Origin: Candidatus Galacturonatibacter soehngenii
GTDB lineage: Bacteria > Bacillota > Clostridia > Lachnospirales > Lachnospiraceae
DNA length: 64,000 bases
Assembly (NCBI RefSeq): GCF_008830185.1
Contig: NZ_WAGX01000005.1
Span: 992,001 to 1,056,000, forward strand
Direction: 5' to 3'
Shown here: positions 8,675 to 16,667 of the stretch, piece after piece
Layout: the number at the start of each line of letters is the position of its first letter
How positions within the stretch are numbered: the stretch's first letter is position 1
Program-made: the position numbers and the translations under genes
Notes under the pieces: generated by a model
The model's database searches: none
What the model saw: only the letters and a program-made list of their open reading frames with translations
Told to the model about the DNA's origin: nothing

Positions 8675-9820
8675 CTACCATAAGTTTCGGTAGATTTCTT
8701 TTACTTGAGACTTTGTTGGTACGCGTGGATTTGTGGCTGTGCAAGCATCTGCTAATGCAGCATCTGCTAACGCATCTATCTTAGACATATATTCACTTTC
8801 CGTAACTTTTCCTGTTTGGGAAACTGAAATCGGAATATTCATTTCTTTTAGCATAAACTGAATCCAGTTTACGAGCGCTCGAACTGTTGTGATTTCATTA
8901 AAATTATTCAAGCCTAATAATTTTGCAATGTTACAGTATTTGCGAACCGCAGGCAAATACTCTTCTTTACTCTTGCTATGTATATTAATATCACTATTAA
9001 ACTCTATGATATGTGGCAATAGCATTGCATTGGCTCTACCATGAGGAATATGAAAATTAGCGCCTAATGGATGTGCCATTCCGTGATTCAAGCCTAGATA
9101 TGCAGAGTTAAACGCAAGTCCAGCAAGGCATGAAGCTACATGTATCTTTTTTCTTGCATGCATGTCATTACCGTCTAGATAAGCTCTTAATAGCCATACT
9201 CCGCAGATTTCAATTGCTTTTTCTGCCAGTGCCGCAGAAAACTCATTGTTATTAATACTAACATAAGCTTCTATTGCATGCGTTAAAACATCCATTCCTG
9301 TATCTGCTGTTACAGCGGGCGGAACACTTCGAACCAACTGTGCATCTAAAATCGCTTCGGATGGAATAAGTTCATCTGATACCAGAGGATATTTTACTTG
9401 ATTTTGTGGATCTGATATTACTGCAAAGGAAGTCACTTCTGAGCCCGTTCCGCTTGTTGTTGGAATTGCAATCAAAGGAATATCTTCCATACGTTCAATA
9501 TCCATAGCAAACTTCTTAATTGACTTAGCAGAATCAATGGCAGAACCACCACCAACTGCAACTACTGCTTCTGGCTTGTATTCAATTAACGCCTTAACAC
9601 CCAATACAATTTTTTCAATTGGAGGATCTGGTACAACATCACTAAACACTTCAAATAAAGATTTTCCCTCTTCCAATCGATACGTAATCAACTTTAACAT
9701 CCCACTTTGTACTACAAATGGGTCTGTTATAACCATAACTTTTTTATATGGAAGCTGTGCAAGACGATCCAATGCATTATCACCAAAATATATTTTCGTC
9801 TTTATATCAAATGACTTCAT
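8675..9820 (-). CDS. Iron-containing alcohol dehydrogenase (group III)
   Basis: 381-residue Fe-type NAD(P)H-dependent alcohol dehydrogenase. The nucleotide-binding motif VAVGGGSAIDSAKSIK lies near residues 87-102; the metal-binding Asp and histidines are in TADTGMDVLTHAIEAY and in NHGMAHPLGANFHIPHG. Closest in look to the PduQ/EutG-like short-alcohol dehydrogenases that reduce acetaldehyde or propionaldehyde, but no microcompartment genes are nearby, so a general fermentation role is likely. Single gene with its own terminator. Substrate not resolved. Confidence 0.9.
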   Translation of the reverse strand: MKSFDIKTKIYFGDNALDRLAQLPYKKVMVITDPFVVQSGMLKLITYRLEEGKSLFEVFSDVVPDPPIEKIVLGVKALIEYKPEAVVAVGGGSAIDSAKSIKKFAMDIERMEDIPLIAIPTTSGTGSEVTSFAVISDPQNQVKYPLVSDELIPSEAILDAQLVRSVPPAVTADTGMDVLTHAIEAYVSINNNEFSAALAEKAIEICGVWLLRAYLDGNDMHARKKIHVASCLAGLAFNSAYLGLNHGMAHPLGANFHIPHGRANAMLLPHIIEFNSDINIHSKSKEEYLPAVRKYCNIAKLLGLNNFNEITTVRALVNWIQFMLKEMNIPISVSQTGKVTESEYMSKIDALADAALADACTATNPRVPTKSQVKEIYRNLW

Positions 9821-9933
9821 ATGCCTGCTACACCCTTTCCGAACATCTTTGTTATTTATTTGTCATTATTATACTACATTTTTTTCCATACTGCAATATA
9901 AATACAAACAAAACAACAAAATACCACATTTTA

Positions 9934-10164
9934 TTATAACAAATATGTCGGTAAATCGCTTTTTATATTAGATACCACCTGATTATACATCTTTGTTTCT
10001 TTTTTATTTGCTTGTTTTTTTGGCTTTTTAGTAGTCATTTTCTCTTCCGTTTGACTTGTTGTTGGTTTTTCTTTTGTTTGAGTTGTTTTAGAGACTGTGT
10101 TGGAGTCCTTTGTTATATTATTAGCATTTGCTGCTCTCATAATACTTTCTTTACCGATTGCCAC
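9934..10164 (-). CDS. Small basic Thr/Lys-rich protein, partner of orphan ParA
   Basis: A 76-residue protein encoded in the same direction as, and overlapping by 14 bases, the ParA-like ATPase gene. The N-terminal stretch MAIGKESIMRAANAN looks ordered and carries basic residues; residues about 18-62 are rich in Thr, Lys and Gln and are probably disordered. I do not recognise a named family. The layout (ParA-type ATPase followed by a tiny basic protein) resembles ParA/MinD positioning systems in which the neighbour stimulates the ATPase through a basic N-terminus and links it to a cargo. That role is inference. It could still be a spurious frame, but the tight coupling and composition argue for a real gene. 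Confidence 0.65.
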   Translation of the reverse strand: MAIGKESIMRAANANNITKDSNTVSKTTQTKEKPTTSQTEEKMTTKKPKKQANKKETKMYNQVVSNIKSDLPTYLL

Positions 10165-10936
10165 GTTCTTCTACCTCCTTTGCTAACGCCATATATTCTT
10201 TTGCACTTCTACTGTTTTTCTTATATGCAATTACTGTTTTACTGTTATCTTGTGCCCATTCAATAGAGCTATCAATTCTAATATAGGATTCAAACAGATA
10301 CACATCATCTACTTCTGATAAAGTCTGTATTGTCTGCTTAAAATAGTTCTTTCGCTCATCTACTTTTGTAATTGCGACTCCCATTAATGATAAGTCTGGA
10401 GTAATTTGTTTTACCTCATTGATAAATTCGAACATATTTGCAAGACCAAATAATCCCCAAGGACTTGCTTCCACTGGTACAATGACCTGATCACTGGCAC
10501 ATAAAATATTCATAACCCATCCTCCAAGAGTAGGTGGTGCATCAATTAAAATATAGTCATACTCGCCAGATTCTCTTATTTTATGCAAACATTTTTTTAA
10601 TATAAATTCTCTTTGCCACTTCGTAAATAGTTCATATTCTATGGAACTCATAAGCGTTGATGATGGGATCAAATCCAGATTTTCAAATTCTGTATGGATA
10701 ATATAATCCGACAAATCTTTCTGATTTTTAATTGCATAGTATAGATTCTTATCACTTTTTGCTAATTCTAATACCTGGTCTTCCAAAAAAAACGATAATG
10801 ATAAATTAAGTTGCATATCACCGTCAATCAACAGAACTTTTTTACCAAGCAAGGTTAAGCCATAACCAACATTAGAACATGTCGTCGACTTACCACTTCC
10901 GCCTTTATTGTTTGCAAAGCAAATTACCTTTGTCAT
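10151..10936 (-). CDS. ParA/Soj-family ATPase (orphan)
   Basis: 261-residue deviant-Walker ATPase. The P-loop KGGSGKST has signature Lys11 and Lys16; the switch regions LLIDGDMQ and YDYILIDAPPTLGG follow in the right order. ParA proteins form ATP-bound dimers on DNA or membranes and move plasmids, chromosomes or protein cargo. No ParB gene or obvious parS repeats are adjacent, and the flanking genes are metabolic, so a chromosomal or plasmid segregation role is not supported. The overlapping small basic gene is the best partner candidate. GGAGG-type site before ATG 10936. Confidence 0.9.
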   Translation of the reverse strand: MTKVICFANNKGGSGKSTTCSNVGYGLTLLGKKVLLIDGDMQLNLSLSFFLEDQVLELAKSDKNLYYAIKNQKDLSDYIIHTEFENLDLIPSSTLMSSIEYELFTKWQREFILKKCLHKIRESGEYDYILIDAPPTLGGWVMNILCASDQVIVPVEASPWGLFGLANMFEFINEVKQITPDLSLMGVAITKVDERKNYFKQTIQTLSEVDDVYLFESYIRIDSSIEWAQDNSKTVIAYKKNSRSAKEYMALAKEVEERGNR

Positions 10937-10983
10937 CGCGGTTCTTCCTCCTGTACCCTTTTCCTAGTATTCATTATATCTTT

Positions 10984-11862
10984 TCATTCTTCATATGTCC
11001 ACCTATACCAAGACAACTTTTCATTTGCTATTTCTACTTCCTGTCGATAAACAAAACCAAGCTTTTTTACTAATTGGATAGAAGCAACATTATCTGGGTG
11101 GATAAAACAATTCACAAACAAACACTCTAATTTCTCAACCGCAAACTTAAGAATTTCTTGACATGCCTCAAATGCAAGACCTTTTCTTTGATATGCTACC
11201 CCTATCATATATCCTAGTTCAATTTGTATTTCTCCGTCGACTTCCCGATTGCTTAGCCCCGCACGTCCAACTAATTTTCCCGTTCTCTTATCAAGAATAG
11301 ACCAGAGTCCATATCCATAAAAGCCATACATATTTTTTATATACGCTTTTGTAAATTCAATCTCTTCCTCTTTTTCGTATAACGGCTCTAAAAATCTGGT
11401 CATAGATGCATCTTCATATAAAGCATAAAGTTCATCTAAGTCCTGCAATTTCATTTCACGAATCAAAAGGCGATTCGTGGTTGCTATCACAATCGGTATC
11501 TGATAAAACCTTTGATAAACTTCCAAAACAAATCTGTAGTTTACTTCCATAAAACCTTCCACCAACATATTTGCCCTAAACAAATCCTGCTTGTTAACCC
11601 TTGAATTCTCATACGCAATGCATGGAATCTGCAAATGAAAGCATTCTTTTACCATGCTTTCGTTATCGGTAACAACAATACATTCTTCTTTCTTCGTGTG
11701 AAGTTGCCTACACTCGTTTTCCAAATTCTTGTCTATAGAAAATAAATTTATGGAATTTCTTTTTAAATCATTTAATAAACCTTCAAATCCTTCCAGCCAA
11801 TGATACGTTTGCTGATTTTTCAATTCTATTTGATGAAGATTAAAAAATACCGTTTTTAGCAT
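10984..11862 (-). CDS. GNAT acetyltransferase with degenerate HAD-like N-terminal domain
   Basis: 292 residues in two parts. Residues about 125-290 form a RimJ/RimL-type GNAT domain (RLLIREMKLQDLDELYALYE, acetyl-CoA loop region GVAYQRKGLAFEA, and VKKLGFVYRQE). Residues 1-110 look like a reduced HAD-phosphatase fold: the first strand is VFFNLHQIE, where the catalytic Asp of DxD is Asn8 and the second Asp is lost, followed by a Rossmann-like alternation ending VVTDNESMVKECFHLQIPCI. Hence the N-terminal part is probably binding only. Acceptor substrate unknown. Convergent spacing with neighbours suggests a single-gene unit. Confidence 0.8.
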   Translation of the reverse strand: MLKTVFFNLHQIELKNQQTYHWLEGFEGLLNDLKRNSINLFSIDKNLENECRQLHTKKEECIVVTDNESMVKECFHLQIPCIAYENSRVNKQDLFRANMLVEGFMEVNYRFVLEVYQRFYQIPIVIATTNRLLIREMKLQDLDELYALYEDASMTRFLEPLYEKEEEIEFTKAYIKNMYGFYGYGLWSILDKRTGKLVGRAGLSNREVDGEIQIELGYMIGVAYQRKGLAFEACQEILKFAVEKLECLFVNCFIHPDNVASIQLVKKLGFVYRQEVEIANEKLSWYRWTYEE

Positions 11863-12006
11863 ATTAATACCTCAAATTTTTGTGCTTTGCCATTCCCATG
11901 TGATGAATTCTTATTTCACCTTTACAAATTCTATATTACCATATAAAATAAAAGAACGGTGCTTGTAAAAGCCAATTTATAAATAAATTTGAAAGGAAGT
12001 ATTTCA

Positions 12007-12531
12007 ATGGCAACGAATCCTATTGTAACTTTTGAGATGGAAAACGGCGACATCATCAAAGCAGAATTATATCCTGAAATTGCTCCTAATACGGTTAACA
12101 ATTTCATTTCGTTAGTAAAGGACGGTTATTATGATGGATTGATATTCCATAGAGTCATTTATGGTTTCATGATCCAAGGCGGCTGTCCGAATGGAAATGG
12201 TATGGGAGGCCCTGGTTACACCATTAAGGGAGAATTCTCTCAGAATAATTTCAAGAATGATTTAAAACATGAGCCTGGTGTTCTTTCCATGGCACGTGCT
12301 ATGGATCCAGATTCCGCTGGTTCACAGTTTTTTATTATGCATAAGACCTCTCCACATTTAGATGGAGCTTATGCCGCATTTGGTAAAGTAATTGAAGGAC
12401 AGGATGTAGTAGATAAAATTGCAGAAGTTTCTGTTGATTATAGCGACAGACCACTTAAACCACAAGTAATGAAAAAAGTGAGTGTTGAGCTTTCTGGTGT
12501 AGAGTATAGTGAACCTGAAAAGATTGGTTAA
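12007..12531 (+). CDS. ppiB: Peptidyl-prolyl cis-trans isomerase, cyclophilin type
   Basis: 174-residue cytoplasmic cyclophilin that speeds proline isomerisation in folding. Catalytic-site motifs are complete: FHRVI, FMIQGG, and SMARAMDPDSAGSQFFIMH. The bacterial-type Gly-rich insertion GCPNGNGMGGPGYTIKGEF is present. I chose ATG 12007, since GAAAGGAAG lies seven bases before it; an upstream TTG at 11989 would place the Shine-Dalgarno sequence inside the gene. No signal peptide. Confidence 0.93.
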   Translation: MATNPIVTFEMENGDIIKAELYPEIAPNTVNNFISLVKDGYYDGLIFHRVIYGFMIQGGCPNGNGMGGPGYTIKGEFSQNNFKNDLKHEPGVLSMARAMDPDSAGSQFFIMHKTSPHLDGAYAAFGKVIEGQDVVDKIAEVSVDYSDRPLKPQVMKKVSVELSGVEYSEPEKIG

Positions 12532-12560
12532 GCTTCGTATATTTTATTAGTACAATATCA

Positions 12561-12592
12561 AAAGAGCAAGCTATCTTATCCGCTTGCTCTTT
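12561..12592. terminator. Bidirectional terminator between ppiB and VOC gene
   Basis: 11-bp perfect inverted repeat (AAAGAGCAAGC and complement, 10-base loop) with A/T runs on both sides, placed between convergent genes. Confidence 0.9.
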
Positions 12593-12602
12593 ATTATTCT
12601 GT

Positions 12603-12965
12603 TTACGCTGGAATAATCTCAATCCAATATCCGTCTGGATCGGATATAAAATATATTCCCATTGCTTCATTTTCAAAGCAAATAATACCCATCTCTTTAT
12701 GTTTTGCATGAATCTCATCAAAATTGTCGGCTTTAAATGCCAAATGATATTCTAGCTCTCCTAAGTTATAAGGTTCTACCCTATCTCTTAACCACGTAAG
12801 CTCCAAGGTGAAATCGGTCTGTTTATCTCCAAGAAAAACGAGCTTGAAGGATTCATCCGCGGCAACCTTTTCTCTTACAGGTTCTAAATCAAGAGCTTCC
12901 TTATAAAACTTTAAGCTTCTCTCTAAATCTAACACATTGAAATTAAAATGATTGAATTGTACCAT
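12603..12965 (-). CDS. VOC-superfamily protein (glyoxalase I-like)
   Basis: 120-residue protein with two beta-alpha-beta-beta-beta repeats: FNHFNFNVLDLERSLKFYKEAL at the start and YHLAFKADNFDEIH in the second half, ending in IYFISDPDGYWIEIIPA. The His near residue 6, Glu in TLELTWL, His in EYHLAF and Glu in IEIIPA match the metal ligands of glyoxalase I, so lactoylglutathione lyase-like activity is plausible; the cofactor thiol in this organism is unknown. Small single gene, GGAGG site before ATG 12965. Confidence 0.87.
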   Translation of the reverse strand: MVQFNHFNFNVLDLERSLKFYKEALDLEPVREKVAADESFKLVFLGDKQTDFTLELTWLRDRVEPYNLGELEYHLAFKADNFDEIHAKHKEMGIICFENEAMGIYFISDPDGYWIEIIPA

Positions 12966-12983
12966 ATTTACCTCCTGAATCTT

Positions 12984-13748
12984 TTAAAATTTACCACTAC
13001 TTCCACCATGTCTGTTTCCACTGCTTCCAATGCGGGTACCACCGCCACCGCTACCACCTTTCGGTGTTGTATCAATATGACGTCGAATGGTTGTAGTTCT
13101 TTGAAACACATCATGTTGTTTTAATACATTACTTTTATTTCCACTGGCATAAGTATAACCGTTTACAGTCATTTTACTCTTACTTCCACTGCACATAATC
13201 CATACCACAATTGAAGCTACAACCAAAGATGCAACAATTGAAACCACCCAGTCTAACAAAAACGAGTCACTCCATTTACCACCGTTTTCTATATATTCTT
13301 TGGTCATCTTGATATAAGTTTCAAATCCAGTATAATAATCCCCATCACTTAAATAAGAACTTACCTCATTAATAATTCTATCAGATGCACTCCCAGAAAA
13401 CAACTCCACACATGCTCCACTTGTAGAAAATGTAATTTCACGTTCCTCCATTGCAAGTAGAAATATTGTTCCAGTTCCTTCTTTCTTTTCAAAGCCAAAA
13501 CCTTGATAATCATAAAAATCATCTGCATATGCGGTAATCGCTTTTCCGTCTAGACGTTCAACGGTAACTATGACAAAGTCCGCTTTCGTTTCATTTGCCG
13601 CTTCCCTACATAGTTCATTTAATCTTTCTTCTTCTGCTTCTGATAAAATATTTGCATTATCATAGACCTTTGTTGTTGGACTACTAAAACCACAAACCAG
13701 TAGTAATATCAATAGACTCATCCAACCAATAACATATCGCTTCATCAT
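12984..13748 (-). CDS. TPM-domain membrane protein (YgcG-like)
   Basis: About 254 residues: signal sequence (1-20), TPM domain (about 25-150, VYDNANILSEAEEERLNEL and FLLAMEEREITFSTSG), one transmembrane helix (about 180-200), and a Gly/Ser-rich C-terminal tail. The TPM domain faces outside; in related proteins it helps maintain photosystems or membrane proteins, but a bacterial role is poorly known. I chose ATG 13748 (alternative 13745) because AAAGG lies nine bases before it and the protein then begins with a clear signal sequence. It follows the zinc-ribbon gene after 14 bases, so the two are surely one unit. Confidence 0.82.
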   Translation of the reverse strand: MMKRYVIGWMSLLILLLVCGFSSPTTKVYDNANILSEAEEERLNELCREAANETKADFVIVTVERLDGKAITAYADDFYDYQGFGFEKKEGTGTIFLLAMEEREITFSTSGACVELFSGSASDRIINEVSSYLSDGDYYTGFETYIKMTKEYIENGGKWSDSFLLDWVVSIVASLVVASIVVWIMCSGSKSKMTVNGYTYASGNKSNVLKQHDVFQRTTTIRRHIDTTPKGGSGGGGTRIGSSGNRHGGSSGKF

Positions 13749-13762
13749 GATACCTAGCCTTT

Positions 13763-14764
13763 CTAAAAGAAAATATAGCTGCAAATACGAACAACTAAAA
13801 ATGTAATAGCAGCGACTGCTCCAAACCATCCCGCTACCTTTTGTTTACTAATTGGTAAATCACCAACTACTTTACCCGTCTGTCCGTTCATTGCAAAAAC
13901 AAAATTCTTACCAAGATAACGATAATTTAGAATCCATACTGGCAGCAACACATACTTCGATTCTTTTTGATACAAACTTACATTTTCATATTGAATTGTT
14001 GTCGTTGCATAGCCATTAATTGTATTTCTTGCCGCTTCTGTTGCATAACTATGAATCCTTTTTTCTACTCTTTCCTTCATTTCATTACTTTTATATGTAT
14101 ATTTCTCAGATAAGAAACCAGACAAATATGGCATTTCGAATTGCTTTAGGGATTCATAGTTAAATGGTTCTAATTTATCCATGATTCCATCCTCCATTTT
14201 TTCTGATGCATCCGCTGGTACTTTATTGTAAGTAGTCTTTACTTCACGATATACATCAAAATGATCCGTATGCACATACTCCGTATCTCCCCTTCTTTCC
14301 ACTCTTACTCTTGTACAATCCGCTCTTAATGAAACTTCTGCATCATAGTCATAAATCCAAAAAGGGACATAGATTCCGCTTATTTTTTCAATTGTATTTT
14401 TACTTATAAAACTCTTAGGCGTTAGCAATCCTTTCTTACACCATTTTAAATAGGCTTCCACAGCCTCTTCCTTGCTCACCGAAAAGGGAATGATTGCTGC
14501 TGGCTTATCTTGCATAATACGATTTTCGATTAATGCGGAATTACCGCAGTAATTACAAAACGTTGCTGTAGTCGTCATATCAGTAACAAGCTCTGCACCG
14601 CAAGTCGGGCATTGAAAGGACTTCATCTCCATTTTATCTTCTTGCTTGTTATCCATTTCTTCAACGCTTTTTGACGTTCTACAATGTGGACATACAAGTT
14701 TTTGGGCTTCGCTATCAAAAACCATATTTGAGCCACAGTTTGGACATTTATAAACTAAAACCAT
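13763..14764 (-). CDS. Zinc-ribbon membrane-anchored protein (TFIIB-type ribbon)
   Basis: 333 residues. Two N-terminal zinc ribbons are clear: CPNCG...CPHCR (6-29) and CPTCG...CNYCG (51-75). A long middle region (about 90-300) contains the conserved-looking IPFSVSKEEAVEAYLKWCKK and YVPFWIYDYDAEV, and one C-terminal transmembrane helix (about 308-330) anchors it. Function unknown; the family often neighbours TPM-domain proteins as here, which suggests a joint membrane-protein quality or zinc-linked role. That is inference from context. Confidence 0.82.
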   Translation of the reverse strand: MVLVYKCPNCGSNMVFDSEAQKLVCPHCRTSKSVEEMDNKQEDKMEMKSFQCPTCGAELVTDMTTTATFCNYCGNSALIENRIMQDKPAAIIPFSVSKEEAVEAYLKWCKKGLLTPKSFISKNTIEKISGIYVPFWIYDYDAEVSLRADCTRVRVERRGDTEYVHTDHFDVYREVKTTYNKVPADASEKMEDGIMDKLEPFNYESLKQFEMPYLSGFLSEKYTYKSNEMKERVEKRIHSYATEAARNTINGYATTTIQYENVSLYQKESKYVLLPVWILNYRYLGKNFVFAMNGQTGKVVGDLPISKQKVAGWFGAVAAITFLVVRICSYIFF

Positions 14765-15185
14765 ATTTATTCTACCCTTTCATACTTAATATAGAGCTAA
14801 ACCTAGCAATTATGCTAACTGAAATATATCATACTTTGTGGTATTTTGCACCGATTATTTTACAAAGGAAGTGATAACTTTTCTCCCATTCATAATTTAT
14901 TCATATAACATTCAAAAAACCTTTACGTATCTCTCATGATTTCTTAATTTATATTTTATATACTTGATTTATGATAAATAGTAATTACTAAATAAATTAG
15001 TAATCATTTGATAAATAATCTTTTTCATATTACATGCCAAGCAAAATATTTTGCTTGGCATCCTCCCTTTTATGAGTCTTTTTTCATTCCTTTTGGTTCC
15101 TAGAATATTTAGACTTTTCCATACATAAGTTAATATTGGAAGTCAAAAAACACCTTACTTTCCAGTTTGAAGAAAGGATTTTGTT
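14765..15185. promoter_or_regulatory. Divergent intergenic region with 28-bp perfect palindrome
   Basis: 421 bases between the divergent zinc-ribbon and alanine-symporter genes; very AT-rich. A perfect 28-bp palindrome with half-site ATGCCAAGCAAAAT lies at 15034-15061, and a smaller inverted repeat ATTACTAA / TTAGTAAT at about 14988-15007. No glycine riboswitch pattern or T-box was found. The ribosome site for the symporter is GAAAGGA at about 15171-15178. Confidence 0.55.
15034..15061. repeat. 28-bp perfect palindrome upstream of alanine symporter gene
   Basis: 14+14 bases with no mismatch and no spacer, half-site ATGCCAAGCAAAAT. It is not followed by a T run on either strand, so an operator for a dimeric or tetrameric regulator, or a cruciform/RNA hairpin in the leader, is more likely than a terminator. 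Confidence 0.7.
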
Positions 15186-16592
15186 ATGGAAAAATTCATA
15201 TCAACACTAGATTCTGTGAATCAAATGTTAAGTAGTTTTGTCTGGGGACCTGCAATGCTTTTTTTATTTCTAGGCATAGGTTTTATGTTTACGATTCGAA
15301 CTGGCTTTTTTCAACTGACACATTTTAAACTTTGGATTCAAAATACCATTCTCGCCATTTTTAAAAGACAGGATGTGTTAAAGACAAAAGACCAGCATTC
15401 TATTTCTCAATTTCAATCCTTATGTACTGCACTTGCTTCTACCATGGGAACTGGCAATATTGCTGGAGTAGCAACTGCAATTGCAGCAGGGGGACCAGGT
15501 ACCGTATTTTGGATGTGGGTGAGCGCTTTCTTGGGCATGATGACAAATTTTGCCGAAAAAACATTGGGAATCAAATACCGTTATAAAAATGAAAAAGGAT
15601 TTTGGGTAGGCGGAGCAATGATATACATTGAACGTGGTCTAGGCGTAAAATGGCTTGCTGCTCTTTTTTCTATCTTTTGTGCACTTGCTTCCTTTGGTAT
15701 TGGCAATATGGCACAAGTAAATTCAATTTCCACTAGTCTTTTAAACTCCTTTCAAATTCCCCCTATCGTTACTGGCGTTGTGATGGCTTTTACAGTCGCT
15801 CTTGTAATCATGGGTGGAATCAAACGAATTGCAAGTGTAACAGAAAAGTTAATACCTGTAATTTCTGTTTTATACATAGTAGGTGGTCTTATTGTTATTT
15901 TCGTAAATGCAAGTGCATTACCTCATGCGTTATCACAAATTTTTCATGAAGCATTTAACTTTATAGCATTAGGCAGTGGTGTTACTGGATACGGCTTTGC
16001 TGTTGCTTTACGAATGGGAGTATCAAGAGGAGTTTTTTCAAATGAAGCTGGACTTGGCTCTTCTGTTATGGTTCACTCTGCTTCTGATGTAAAAGAACCA
16101 GTGGTTCAAGGAATGTGGGGTATGTTTGAAGTATTCGCCGATACATTAGTGGTATGTACAATAACCGCACTTGTAATACTTACATCAGGCGTATACAATA
16201 TGGATGCTTATCTAAGTAATACGGCTGCCAATATCGCCAATCTGGACGGCGCTCCACTGACTGCCAATTCTTTTTCTGCTGTTATTCCGTATGGGGCTCA
16301 ATTTATTGCTATCTCAATCATGTTATTTGCATTTGCCACCTTAGTAGGCTGGTCTTATTATGGCGAACGTGCCGTGGAATATTTATTTGGTACCAAAGCT
16401 ATCTTTCCTTATAAGCTAAGCTATATTGTAATTATTGTGTTTGGTTCTGTCGCTTCGGTTCGACTTGCTTGGGAAATATCGGATACATTAAATGGGTTTA
16501 TGGCTATTCCTAACCTAATTGCCCTTACCCTTTTATCAGGTGAGGTGATTCAGATGTTAAAAAGCTATCTTGCTATTAACAATAAAAAATAG
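15186..16592 (+). CDS. Sodium:alanine (AGCS-family) symporter
   Basis: 468-residue integral membrane protein that takes up alanine or glycine with Na+ (or H+). Family motifs are visible: TMGTGNIAGVATAIAAGGPGT near residue 90 and FSNEAGLGSS near 285, plus about ten to eleven hydrophobic segments. Length is normal. ATG 15186 with GAAAGGA upstream. A single-gene transcription unit ended by a strong bidirectional terminator. Confidence 0.93.
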   Translation: MEKFISTLDSVNQMLSSFVWGPAMLFLFLGIGFMFTIRTGFFQLTHFKLWIQNTILAIFKRQDVLKTKDQHSISQFQSLCTALASTMGTGNIAGVATAIAAGGPGTVFWMWVSAFLGMMTNFAEKTLGIKYRYKNEKGFWVGGAMIYIERGLGVKWLAALFSIFCALASFGIGNMAQVNSISTSLLNSFQIPPIVTGVVMAFTVALVIMGGIKRIASVTEKLIPVISVLYIVGGLIVIFVNASALPHALSQIFHEAFNFIALGSGVTGYGFAVALRMGVSRGVFSNEAGLGSSVMVHSASDVKEPVVQGMWGMFEVFADTLVVCTITALVILTSGVYNMDAYLSNTAANIANLDGAPLTANSFSAVIPYGAQFIAISIMLFAFATLVGWSYYGERAVEYLFGTKAIFPYKLSYIVIIVFGSVASVRLAWEISDTLNGFMAIPNLIALTLLSGEVIQMLKSYLAINNKK

Positions 16593-16626
16593 TTCTATTC
16601 TATACAAGTACTTATTATTTAGTTAA

Positions 16627-16650
16627 AAAGGCGTCAAAGCTGACGCCTTT
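16627..16650. terminator. Bidirectional terminator between symporter and esterase genes
   Basis: 10-bp perfect stem AAAGGCGTCA / TGACGCCTTT with a 4-base loop, flanked by A and T runs, between converging genes. Confidence 0.93.
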
Positions 16651-16667
16651 TAATACATTCTAACTTT

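Noticed and set aside
10151-10936. Plasmid or phage remnant because of ParA
   Set aside because: No integrase, replication gene, ParB or attachment repeats nearby, and base composition equals the neighbours.
14765-15185. Glycine riboswitch or T-box upstream of the alanine symporter gene
   Set aside because: No conserved aptamer core or T-box sequence could be found in either orientation; only palindromes are present.
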